Assembly (NCBI RefSeq): GCF_900116105.1
Contig: NZ_FPAC01000001.1
Span: forward strand, 1,230,862 to 1,294,861
DNA: 64,000 nucleotides
Source: Paenibacillus sp. 453mf
GTDB taxonomy: Bacteria > Bacillota > Bacilli > Paenibacillales > Paenibacillaceae
Direction of reading: 5' to 3'
Shown: piece by piece, positions 1 to 10,200 of the stretch
Numbering within the stretch: the first letter of the stretch is position 1
How the letters are laid out: each line of letters opens with the position of its first letter
Translations under genes and position numbers: made by a program
Notes under the pieces: model-generated
Databases searched by the model: none
Told to the model about the DNA's origin: nothing
The model's input: only the letters and a program-made list of their open reading frames with translations

Positions 1-371
1 ACCTCTTGGTAGACGATCCTCCTTTAAATTTGAATGATCCGAAGTGGCGGATATTTTCCCGTAATCCCAATGAACCTGCATGTTACATTTCGAAGGAAGC
101 ACAAGTACGCAGCAGTATCGTTAATGAAGGCTGTGTTGTTCACGGGGATGTGAACAGGTCTGTATTATTTTATGGCGTTGAGGTTGGAGAGGGAAGCGAA
201 ATTACAGATTCGGTAATCATGCCTAAGGTGAAGATTGGGAAGAATGTCAAGATCCATAAAGCCATCGTAAGTGAAAATATGATCATCGGAGATGGTACTA
301 CGATCGGTGGAGAGGATCAGGATGAAATATTGCTCGTAGATGAAGCTTACAGATCGTTTGAAATAATATGA
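1..371 (+). CDS. glgC: Glucose-1-phosphate adenylyltransferase GlgC, C-terminal part (cut by window start)
   Basis: The reading frame is open from the first base and ends at TGA 369-371. The first residues read LLVDDPPLNLNDPKWRIFSR, which matches the junction in GlgC between the nucleotidyltransferase domain and the left-handed beta-helix. The rest shows the hexapeptide-like repeats of the beta-helix (SSIVNEGCVVHGDV, SVIMPKVKIGKNVKI). GlgC makes ADP-glucose from glucose-1-phosphate and ATP for glycogen synthesis. About two thirds of the protein lies upstream of the window. The stop overlaps a possible ATG of glgD (ATGA at 368-371), so the two genes are one operon. Confidence 0.93.
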   Translation, partial: LLVDDPPLNLNDPKWRIFSRNPNEPACYISKEAQVRSSIVNEGCVVHGDVNRSVLFYGVEVGEGSEITDSVIMPKVKIGKNVKIHKAIVSENMIIGDGTTIGGEDQDEILLVDEAYRSFEII

Positions 372-391
372 ACAGGGACGGTGGCCGATAT

Positions 392-1492
392 ATGCAACAG
401 CTCATGGGTGTAGTGAACTTGGATCATGAACTCGATTTGATGAACGAATTAACTTATTTTCGCTGCGGCGCAGCCGTTCCATTCGCAGGCAGGTATCGTC
501 TGATCGATTTTGTCCTGTCCAACATGATGCATTCTGGAGTTCATAACATCGCGTTGTTTGTCCGCCGAAAATATCGATCCCTAATGGATCATTTAGGGGA
601 AGGAGCGCCATGGGACTTGGATCGCAAGAATGGAGGATTGTTCATATTGCCACCGGATTGGAATGATCCTACCGACAGGTCCAAGGGAGACTTACAGCAT
701 TTTCATAACAATCGTGATTTTTTCATGAGAGGGACTGGAACGCATATTATTCATACCGGCAGCCAGCATCTCTATACAGCTGATTATAGAGAGATGTTTA
801 ATAATCATATGGAGACACAGGCTGACATCACCTTGCTGTATAAAAGAGTAGATGAAATCCTCCCCGAACATGCTTCATGCATCCGGATGGATGTGGACAA
901 CGGATGGGTCACAGGGATGCATGGGGAAGGTGGACATCCTAATATCTATTTGGGTGCATTTATTGTGGAGAAGCAGCTATTCTTGAAATTAATAGAACAC
1001 TGTATTGCTCATGGCCAGAACCATTTCTTTCGAGATGGAATTCAGAACAACCTGGCCAATCTCAAAATCGCTGCTTATGCTTATAACGGATATCATGCCG
1101 TGATTAACTCCGTAGACAGCTATTATCGCAATAGTCTGGAGCTGCTTCAGCAAGAACAATACAACCAGCTGTTTAAATATCATGAGGTGCATACCAAGAT
1201 TAAGTATGAACCGCCAACTCGTTATTTAGAGCATGCAGAAGTCAATAATTCCTTGATTGCGAACGGATGCGTTATTGGAGGAACCGTGGAGAACAGCATC
1301 ATTTTCAGAGGAGTTAAAATACATAGCGGGGCGCAAATACGCAACTCGATTATTATGCAGAAATGCGTAATTGAGGAGAATGCGGTGCTTGAGAACGTGA
1401 TATTGGATAAGGATGTACACTTATCTGTGGATCGCAAGCTGATCGGTGATGTTAAGAAGCCTTATGTGATTGCGAAGAGCAGCCAAATCTAA
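392..1492 (+). CDS. glgD: GlgD, regulatory/second subunit of ADP-glucose pyrophosphorylase
   Basis: The product carries the GlgD signatures MGVVNLDHE, CGAAVPFAGRYRLIDFVLSNMM and FVRRKYRSLMDHLG, followed by a C-terminal beta-helix. It is known to pair with GlgC in Firmicutes glycogen synthesis. Two starts are possible: ATG 368, overlapping the glgC stop with no clear ribosome site, or ATG 392, which gives MQQLMGVVNL and has GGGACGG-type purines upstream. Homologues begin close to the second, so 392 is preferred. Compared with GlgC the N-terminal catalytic loop is diverged (FRCGAAVPFAGRYR instead of the GlgC GGxGxRL pattern), which is normal for GlgD. Confidence 0.9.
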   Translation: MQQLMGVVNLDHELDLMNELTYFRCGAAVPFAGRYRLIDFVLSNMMHSGVHNIALFVRRKYRSLMDHLGEGAPWDLDRKNGGLFILPPDWNDPTDRSKGDLQHFHNNRDFFMRGTGTHIIHTGSQHLYTADYREMFNNHMETQADITLLYKRVDEILPEHASCIRMDVDNGWVTGMHGEGGHPNIYLGAFIVEKQLFLKLIEHCIAHGQNHFFRDGIQNNLANLKIAAYAYNGYHAVINSVDSYYRNSLELLQQEQYNQLFKYHEVHTKIKYEPPTRYLEHAEVNNSLIANGCVIGGTVENSIIFRGVKIHSGAQIRNSIIMQKCVIEENAVLENVILDKDVHLSVDRKLIGDVKKPYVIAKSSQI

Positions 1493-1530
1493 ACGCTATG
1501 CTTCATGCGGGCTGAGCAGGCGTACACAGC

Positions 1531-1561
1531 AGAAGGTCCAGGAATCATTCCTGGACCTTCT
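1531..1561. terminator. Hairpin between convergent glgD and NlpC genes
   Basis: A perfect 14-bp stem (AGAAGGTCCAGGAA / TTCCTGGACCTTCT) with a 3-base loop lies 38 bases after glgD. It has no long T tail on either side, so it may act as a weak bidirectional terminator. Confidence 0.6.
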
Positions 1562-1613
1562 ATCATGGCTATACGCTTATGTTGTTTGAGAAATAATAGA
1601 TCGGGTAATGTAA

Positions 1614-2075
1614 TTATAATCCAGCTCTTTTAGCAGAGGCCGGGCTAAGCATTCTTTTGGCGCCGTAATACTTGGAGCTCCAATAGCCTTTGTTAATAGG
1701 CGTAATAGCAATCCCTTTGGAAGAAGTAGCGGAGACAAATTGGTTATTGCCAAGATAGATTCCTACATGTGAAACACCGGATCCACTAGTATTAAAGAAG
1801 ACGAGATCTCCCTTTACAAGCTCAGATTTCTTGATAGCCTGTCCTTTATGAAATTGCTGTTTGGAGCTATGAGGCAGATTTACGCCAAGCTGCTTATATA
1901 CATAACGAGTAAATCCAGAGCAATCAAACCCAGAAAGGGTCGAACCGCCATATTGGTATGGTATGCCTACCGTATTGTTAACTGTTTTGGATAGAATGGA
2001 AGCCGATGCTTCTGTGACTCCTGCGGAGAATAATAGAGCGAACCCTAATGCCGCAGCTGTTAGTGTCTTTTTCAA
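1614..2075 (-). CDS. Secreted NlpC/P60 cell-wall endopeptidase
   Basis: The protein has a signal peptide (MKKTLTAAALGFALLFSAGV..ASA) followed by one NlpC/P60 domain. The catalytic Cys is in FDCSGF and the catalytic His is in SHVGIYLG. Such enzymes cut D-Glu-mesoDAP bonds in peptidoglycan. The start is taken as TTG at 2075: it follows GGAAGGAG by 11 bases and begins right at the signal peptide. The TTG at 2096 would lie inside the 3' strand of the riboswitch and has no ribosome site. There is no SH3 or LysM wall-binding domain, so it is a minimal, about 150-residue hydrolase. The ydaO-type leader upstream predicts repression by c-di-AMP, a link known for this enzyme class. Confidence 0.9.
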   Translation of the reverse strand: MKKTLTAAALGFALLFSAGVTEASASILSKTVNNTVGIPYQYGGSTLSGFDCSGFTRYVYKQLGVNLPHSSKQQFHKGQAIKKSELVKGDLVFFNTSGSGVSHVGIYLGNNQFVSATSSKGIAITPINKGYWSSKYYGAKRMLSPASAKRAGL

Positions 2076-2096
2076 AGTAAATAATACTCCTTCCAA

Positions 2097-2209
2097 TGCC
2101 TGCGAGGTTAGCTAAGGATTCGGTTGAAGGTTCCCTATGATCACTTCATATTGATCAATTCACCCATAAAATGGTCGGGTCCCCCGCTTCTTGGTGCTAG
2201 AATTCGGCA
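2097..2209 (-). promoter_or_regulatory. c-di-AMP (ydaO/yuaA) riboswitch
   Basis: Read on the minus strand, the leader contains the conserved ydaO blocks in order: GCGGGGGACCC, GGGTGAATTG, GGGAACCTTCAACC, CGAATCC and AGCTAACCTCGCA. Short complementary arms TGCC (2206-2209) and GGCA (2097-2100) could close the aptamer. The class is a c-di-AMP-sensing OFF switch that commonly precedes wall hydrolase genes, as here. The aptamer ends just before the NlpC ribosome site, with no separate terminator visible, so control may act on translation or on a structure I could not resolve. Confidence 0.9.
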
Positions 2210-2288
2210 GTTATCAGTCATTCACCTAAAGATTTCGACAACGAAGTGACATTAATAATTACGAAATTGTTACTTTATCTATTCTTGG

Positions 2289-2317
2289 ATTTTATCACTC
2301 ACTGGTATATTTATCAA
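2289..2317 (-). promoter_or_regulatory. SigA-type promoter for the riboswitch-NlpC transcript
   Basis: TTGATA at 2317-2312, a 17-base spacer and TAAAAT at 2294-2289 on the minus strand. It sits about 80 bases before the aptamer. Confidence 0.6.
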
Positions 2318-2498
2318 CTCTCTTTTCCGAAGTTTGGCATAGTTTTTTCGTTTTTATGTAAAATAACGGTTTAAACACTCGTTAATCCGTAGGTATAAGA
2401 AATGTAGAATGGATCATTTGTTCATAAATTTCTAACAAACTTGTAATTAGTTTTTGTCGAACTGAGTAGAATGAAGATTTTGCATAAATCCTAAGAAT

Positions 2499-2544
2499 TA
2501 AAAATCCCTCCCTCTCTTCCTAAGAAGGAAGAGAGAGAGGGATT
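2499..2544 (-). terminator. Rho-independent terminator of the DUF11 gene
   Basis: A 19-bp, nearly perfect stem of CCCTC/GAGGG-rich sequence with a 4-base loop is followed on the minus strand by TTTTT. It lies just after the stop at 2568. Bases 2318-2498 show nothing else recognisable. Confidence 0.85.
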
Positions 2545-2567
2545 CTTATATCATGAAATATCTATTC

Positions 2568-4262
2568 CTATTCATCATGCTGCTCGATTACGATGATGTA
2601 TTCATTCGAATTGACTTCCAGTGTATATTCCTCATTCTCAAACAAATAGGTGAATAATGCAGTGACATACCCTTTTAACAAATCGGATGGTAAGAGTCCG
2701 TCGATCTTCACACGAACGATATATTCAATTTCAGCATATTCTCCCGGCTCAAGAACACCGATGAAGAGTATCCCATTTATTAAATCTTGTGTATAGAAGA
2801 CCCTCGTCGTCCCATCTTGTAAGCGCAAGTGACCTGATATAAGCTCGGTACCCGGTGGGGTAAGGCCTCTCAGCGATAGAGCTGCAGCTAGATTTCCAGT
2901 ATTGCGAATTAAGATCTGAATGGTCACCTCGTCACCCCGTTCAACTCGGGCAGGGTATGAGGTAAGCACCGCCTGAATAACAGGAGCAAGAAATAATACC
3001 TGGACCTCTGCTTCCTCTCGAAGCGAGACCGTTCTGCTATCTGACAGTCGATACGTAAACTGAAGGGATGCTTGATTCATCAAATTCATCTGAGATATCC
3101 GGGAATATGGTGTAAAGGATATAAGGGCTCGATACGTGATGACGGTTCTAGAACGTGGAAACAAAGTGCCCAGCCGTATACCGATCACAGGATTTGCATT
3201 TTGAACTTCAACCCCGTTAATTCGAACAGAATGATCCTGGAAGATAAGACCTTGTGGAAAATTCATATAGTAAACAGCCTCAATCGGAAGATCTCCTTCA
3301 TTCAGTATCGTAGCGGTAAACTGAGCAGCTCCTCCATAGGTGACTTGCTCAGGCATTACCGTTACGATCATGTTCACAACAGGATCAACCGGTGACAGCA
3401 CAACTTCATTGGAACCAGTCTGAACAAGCACCCCGTCAGAGGTGTAAGATACGAGTACTTCACTGGATAAGGGACTACTAATGCTCAGCACACGTACCTG
3501 GTATGTCAGCTGTATAATTTCCCCGGGGTTAATGACCGGAAGTATAAAGCCTTGAACAGGATCTAGACCCGGAGAGATGATACCGTTAAGCACCACACTC
3601 CCCGGCACAAAGCTCATCCCTGCAGAGAGCAATACGCTTAATCTCGCATTGACCACTGGTACAGTGCCCGTATTTTGAATCGTTATTGTAAATGTAATGA
3701 CATCTCCAACAAAGGTTTGCATAGTGTTTGCTCGCTGAGATATGATGAGCTGCGCATTCGCAAGTGAGATTCGTACACCGTTTGAAGTAATATCCCTCCT
3801 AATTATTCGACCATCCAACGTTTGAAAAGTATACACTGCGCTTGCCACATTGTAGAGCTCGTTAGAAGGCGGGAGGCTCGTGACGATTGTCTGAAAACGG
3901 ATATTCGTGGCAGACTTGCTGGCAACGATGCCTATATTTAAACCTGAGGTTATGTCTGCCCCCGGAAGAGGCTGCCCATTTATAAGGACGCTGTTAGCAA
4001 TAAATTGCAGGTTCTCCGGGATCGCATCCCGCACAATCACCTCTGCATCTGCATTTCCAGTGTTAGAAATATTCAGCTCATAAGTGATGATGCTGCCCAG
4101 TCCTGCTTGCGTAACCGAAGCCGATTTCTCGAGTGTAATTACCGGGCCCGTTAGTGGAATGCTCACCAAATTGGAATAAGCGACTCCATCCGAAGCTCCT
4201 GATATAAAGGTAACTGACGTTTGGTTCTGAAGACGGCGTTCCTGATTAGGATCAAGGCTCAT
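2568..4262 (-). CDS. DUF11-repeat surface protein, C-terminal part (downstream of a frame change)
   Basis: This 564-residue frame contains four DUF11 beta-sandwich repeats, starting about residues 38 (PVITLEKSASV), 169, 291 and 422, and a short acidic tail ending EQHDE. It begins with ATG 4262, overlapping the stop of the upstream frame as ATGA. Its first 30 residues (SLDPNQERRLQNQTSVTF) correspond to the second half of a DUF11 repeat whose first half ends the upstream frame. The two frames therefore read as one ancestral gene of about 2,800 codons. It has no signal peptide of its own. It may be made by translational coupling, by -1 slippage, or not at all. The last repeats are more diverged than the rest, and no LPXTG sorting motif is present. 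Confidence 0.8.
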   Translation of the reverse strand: MSLDPNQERRLQNQTSVTFISGASDGVAYSNLVSIPLTGPVITLEKSASVTQAGLGSIITYELNISNTGNADAEVIVRDAIPENLQFIANSVLINGQPLPGADITSGLNIGIVASKSATNIRFQTIVTSLPPSNELYNVASAVYTFQTLDGRIIRRDITSNGVRISLANAQLIISQRANTMQTFVGDVITFTITIQNTGTVPVVNARLSVLLSAGMSFVPGSVVLNGIISPGLDPVQGFILPVINPGEIIQLTYQVRVLSISSPLSSEVLVSYTSDGVLVQTGSNEVVLSPVDPVVNMIVTVMPEQVTYGGAAQFTATILNEGDLPIEAVYYMNFPQGLIFQDHSVRINGVEVQNANPVIGIRLGTLFPRSRTVITYRALISFTPYSRISQMNLMNQASLQFTYRLSDSRTVSLREEAEVQVLFLAPVIQAVLTSYPARVERGDEVTIQILIRNTGNLAAALSLRGLTPPGTELISGHLRLQDGTTRVFYTQDLINGILFIGVLEPGEYAEIEYIVRVKIDGLLPSDLLKGYVTALFTYLFENEEYTLEVNSNEYIIVIEQHDE

Positions 4263-7200
4263 ATCATGACAACCTGCACCTGGAATGTGACGGTGACAGA
4301 GCTACCTTCTTCAATGGTCCCTACATTTATGCCTGAATTCGGATTTGCCGAAGGTCTTGGCGCACCGTCTACGGTAACACTGCCGGTGACAAAAACAGTA
4401 CCTGCAGGTACAGGGTCAACCATGATGACATTGTTCACTTCAGTAATTCCGTTGTTGGTGATAACGACAGTATACGTGATGATATCTCCGACGACAGCAT
4501 CAATAGCAGGTGAGCTCTTTACCACAGAGACTTCTGGCGAAGATACCGGAATTACCAGCACATTGGAGCTGACTGTTCCCGATAATACACGTCCATCTGG
4601 CGGAGAGTAAGTATAGTTACCGGTGGCCTGATTCACTAACTGCTGGGGATTCGGCAGAATATCCACAACGACTTGAAATGTTACGGTAATTGAAACGCTA
4701 TTTCCAGGCTGCACCACACCAACCGGTATGCCCGTTTCTGGATTGACTCCCGGCTGAGGAACTCCGTTAATGAGTACGCTGTTTGGAACGAGTACCGCAC
4801 CGGTAGGAATGTCATCAAACAAGACGATATCTGCTGGCAAGTTGCCGTTGTTCGTCAAGCTAAGGAAATACACGATCGTATCACCAACGGTGGCGTTGGA
4901 TGAGCTTGCCGTTTTGACAAGATTAAAGATCGGCTGATAGATGGCAGTAGACACCGTATTGGAATAAGAAGCACCGGTAAAGGTCCCTGTTGTATAGCTG
5001 ATCGATGATTGATTACTAATGATATACGGTGCAGGAGGCAGTGCATTGATACTGACTGCAAAGGTAACCGTTGCTGATGCTCCGGGCGCAAGTGTTCCGA
5101 TGCTGATTCCTCCTGCAGGATTCGCATTAGGCTGGGTAACACCATTAATCGTCACACTGCCGGGAACAAAGCTGCTCTGGGAAGGAAGAACATCAGATAG
5201 AACAGCGTTGGTGACGTTGGTTATACCGTTATTGGTAACCAGAACGCTGTACGTTAGTGTGTCACCTACCACTGCAGTAGGAGCAGAGACACTCTTAACT
5301 AATGAGACGTTCGGCGAAGAGACCTGAATTTGCAGCAGGTTCGAAGTAAAGGAGCCATTTAACGTACGGCCATCCGGCAATGTATAGGTAAAGGTTGAAT
5401 TCGCCTGGTTGGATAGCTGCTGACTTACAGGCAGGCTGTCTACAGTTACAGAGAAGAGGACAGTTGCTGTTGTGGAGATGACCCCGAGGTCAATCCCTGC
5501 TGCAGGATTTGCACCTGCTACAGGTGATCCATTTACAATGACACTGTTAGGAACGAGTGTTGTTCCGGCAGGAATATTATCCGTAAGGATGACATTTGCC
5601 CCATAATTGCCGGTATTCGAGTATTCGATGCTATAAACGACAGTATCTCCCACTGTCGCATTAACCGTGTTCGCTGACTTTACTGCAGTCAAAATCGGTT
5701 GAAATACAGGAGTCGTAACGGTATTGGAGAAGGCGCTCCCCGAGAAAGTACCGGAAGTAAAGGTAACCGTCGTCCGGTTTGTAACCTCTGCAGGTGTTGT
5801 AGGAGGCAGAGCGTTTACCTGTACCTGAAAAGTAACATTGACGCTGGCCCCTGGCGGAATGCTTCCAATGTTAATGCCGGTAGAAGGATTGGCTGTGGGA
5901 ATAGGTGCTGCATCCACGGTTACACTTCCGGGAACAAAGGTTGTAAATGAAGGCAACGGGTCGCTCAAAATTACGTTATTTATCGCTGCAATGCCGTTAT
6001 TCGTGACGTTAACACTGTAAGTATTTACATCCCCCACGGATAGCGCCGTCAGCGCAGATATTTTTACTACCGCCACATTGGGAGCGGACACCGTTATGAC
6101 AGAGATGTTGGACACGGTGCTGTCACTTAAGGTTCGGCCGGAAGGCAGGGTGTAAGCATACGCAATAAAGGATTGGTTTGACAGAATTTGCGGATTCGGC
6201 AGTGTGTCGATAACGACCGAGAACATAATGGTTGTAGAAGTGCCGGGAGCCACGACTCCACTCGGAATGCCTACTGCCGGATCGGCTCCTGGAGCGGGCA
6301 GACCGTTAATCAATACACTGTTAGCGACCAGAGACGTCCCCGCCGGGATCGGATCGGTTAATGTGAATGATGCAGCATAGTTGCCTGAATTCGCTACACT
6401 GATGGTGTAGGTTATGGTGTCTCCGACGGTCGCATTGATGCTGCTTCCTGATTTGACAGCGCTAAGCACAGGCTCATATACCGGGATGATCGGAGTGTTG
6501 GAATATGTGGTACCTGTAAATGCGCCAGAAGAATAAGTGACTGCTGCCTGATTCGTGATTTGTGGAGGACTTGGCACAGTGTCAACACTCACGTTGTAGG
6601 TGACCGTAGTAGAGGTTCCAGGTGTAATGGTGCCCAGATTAATTCCCCCCGAAGGAAATGCGGTAGGATCAGGAATGCCGTTAATCGTCACACTGCCCGG
6701 AATGAAGGTCGTACCTGGTGTAGAATCTGAAAAGAGGACATTCGTGATCGGAGCAATTCCTCGATTAAGGGTGGTTACCGTAAAGGTGATAATATCCCCA
6801 ACTGAAGCATCTGCCAGTGAGCTGGACTTTGTGACTTCAACATCCGGGGAGGACACCGGAAAGCTTACAGTATTAGATACCGCAGTACCGGTTAAAGTCC
6901 GATTATCCGGAGGCGTAAAAGTAAAGACAGAGGATGCCTGATTGGTAATTAACTGAGGTGACGGCAGGGACGTAACCACGACGGCAAAAGAAACGGATAT
7001 GCTCTGACCCGCAGCAATGGTTCCGATACTGACCCCATCACTGATTACAACACCCGGAACCGGACTGCCCTGAACAATAACACTATTAGGCGAAAATGTG
7101 GTTCCTGCCGGAATGGTGTCGGAAAGAACCAAATTGGCTGCCAGATTGCCTGCGTTGGTAACAACAACGGTATACACAATGGTATCACCTACTGTTGCGT

Positions 7201-10200
7201 TACTTGTACTTGCTGTTTTTTGCAGAGAAATTTGCGGCTGAATGACAGGAATGGTGGATGTATTGGAGTTCGATGTACCCGAGAAGACGCCGGATGTGAA
7301 GCTTACGGTTGATTGGTTATTAATCTCTGAAGGCACTGCCATTGTCACATTCACCTCAAAAGTTACGGTCGCGATGGCTGCAGGAGCCAAGCTGCCGATT
7401 GGAATGCCTGATTGCGGAGATGCAGATGGAAGGGGGGTTCCATTTACAGTCGCGCTCCCAGGAATGAAGGAAACTTGGGATGGAAGCATATCGCTGAGCA
7501 CGATGTTATTGATTGCTGCGCCTCCATTGTTTGTAACGACAAGCGTATAGATAATGGAATCTCCCACAATAGCTGTTGTTCTGGAGGGAGTCTTGCTTAG
7601 TGTTACATTTGGAGCAGAGACGTTAACCGTAACCGTATTCGATGAAGCTGTACCGGATAGTGTTCTTCCGCTTCCTGTCTGGTAGAAGTAGTTCACGTCG
7701 GCCTGATTGATAACCCGCTGTGATGCCGGCAGATCATTGACGGTCGCAATGAAGGTGACTGTCGTCGTTCCGCCAGCAGGGATGCTGGAGATGGTGATTC
7801 CTGTTTCCGGGTCTGCACCAGGTGTTGGCTGACCGTCAATAACGACGCTGTTCGTATCAAATACGACTTCAGGTGGAAGCTCATCGAAGAGCGTCGCAAA
7901 CGATGGAGTATTACCTCTATTGGACAGAATGAATGTATAAGTTAAGGTCTGCCCTACAGTCACAGTGGACAGGCTGGCAGACTTGGCTATTGAAATATCT
8001 GCATTATAAACCGGTAAGACGACGGTATTGGAAACAGATGCCCCCGTGAATGTACCGCTGGTAAAGGCGACACTCGCCTGATTCGCGACAAGTCCCGATT
8101 CGTTAAGTGCAGCAACCTGCAGTTGGAAGCTGACCAGGACAGAGGACTGACCGGGTACGGAGCCGATGGCAACTCCGGCAGAAGGATTGGAAGCTTGAGA
8201 CACTACTCCGTTAATTCTCACTGAACCCGGTACAAACACAGTTCCCTGCGGGATGGTATCCGAGACAATGACATTGCTGACCGGCTCTACGCCATTGTTG
8301 GAAGCGGTAAGGGTATAGGTGATGACATCACCGATGGCAGCTTCTGTTGCATTGACGATTTTATCTACAGTGACGTTTGGAGCCGATACAGGTATAGTGA
8401 CGGTATTGGACAAACTTGAGCCTGTCAGCGTTCGGCCACTTGGAAGCACGTAAGAGTAATTAGCCGAGGCTGTATTTGAAATGGAAGGCGGTGTAGGTAG
8501 TGAGGCAACCTGAAGCTGAAAGGTAATGGTATTGTTGCTGCCTGCTGCCAGTGTTCCTATAAATATACCTGTTACCGGATCGGCCCCAGGCATACTGGCG
8601 CCCCCTACCGTGACACTGCCTGGGACAAATAAGGTACCGGGAGGTATAGGGTCAGTGACCGATACTTGTGTACCGATGTTACCTGTATTTTGCAGGCTGA
8701 TGTTTACGGTAATGGTGTCGCCGATCGTTGCATAATTGTCATTCAATGCTTTCACTGCGCTGATGATCGGTTGATATACAGGCGTAGATACCGCATTTGA
8801 GACTCCAAGACCAGTTAAAGTCCCTGAACGGTATGCGACACTTGCCTGATTGAGGACTTGCCCGCTGGTAGGAACAGACTGAATGAGCACCTGAAAAGTT
8901 ACTGTCGATGAACTTCCTCCTGCAATGCTCGGCAGTGAAATACCATTTCCGGGATTCGCATTATTACGAGCTACACCATTTACTGTAACGCTTCCGGGTA
9001 CAAGAGAAGTTCCGGTTGGAATAGCATCCGTAAATACGATGCTTCCCAAGACTGTAGTGCCATTATTCGCGATAACCGTTGTATATGTGAGCACTTCACC
9101 AACTGCAGCATCCGTCAGATTCGCTGTCTTGCTGATGACTACGTTAGGCAAAGATACAGGTGTAGATATGGTGTTTGATACTGCTGACCCGCTAAGCACT
9201 CTGCCGTCCGGCGGTTGATAGGTGTAGGAAACAGAGGCTAGATTGTTAAGCGTCGGCGGGGAAGGCAGAGAATTGACAACGACTTGGAATGTGACCTGTG
9301 AGGTGCTGCCTGCAGCAACAACCCCGATATTAACTCCTGTTGCAGGGTTTGCACCGGAGATAGCAATGCCATTCACCTGGAAGCTTCCCGGCACATAGCT
9401 GGTGCCTGCTGGAATATTGTCTGTAAATGTTGTGGTCGCACCGATATTGCCTGAATTCGTAACCGCAACAGAGTAAGTAAGGGTGTCCCCAACGGTTGCA
9501 TTTGCGATGTTCGACGATTTAGCCAGATTAAAGATGGGGGCATACACCGGCAGTGTTACAGCGTTGGACGGAATAACGCCGGTAATCGTGCTCCCACCCG
9601 CAATGCTTTGGAACGTAAAGGCGGCATTCGCGGTGTTTACTACTTGCTGTGGGCTCGGGATGGACGTTACTGTGGCACGATACGTGATTGTCACGCTGCT
9701 TGAGAGATTCAATGTGCCGATCGGCACGCCTGAGCGAATATCGAGCGTTGGTTTCTGTGTTCCTGCAACCGTAACGCTTCCCGTAACAAAGGTTAGACCC
9801 GCAGGAAGCACATCGGTAAGGACGACATTAGCAGCATTTGCCGTTCCTGTATTTCCAACAACGATGGTGTATATAACGGTATCGCCAACAACCAGGCCGG
9901 ATACGTTTGCGCTTTTGGATACCGTTATATTAGGGGAATTAATGTTGATCTGCAGTGCATTGGCATTCACAATATAAACATCGCCGGAGGTTGTAAGATT
10001 AAGTACGGCTGAGGTCTGGTTATTGACGAGTCTGGCCGAAATATCTACATTCGTAATATCCCAGCCTTGACGTCCGGCAATGATATTCGTCCCTGGTGCA
10101 CCATTCGTTTGATTCGACGTGCCAAAGCTGCCTGTCGTATTCAACTGACCCGCATCATTATTAATTTGTGAGGCAAAAAAGTTGTTCGCAAAGTTATTCG

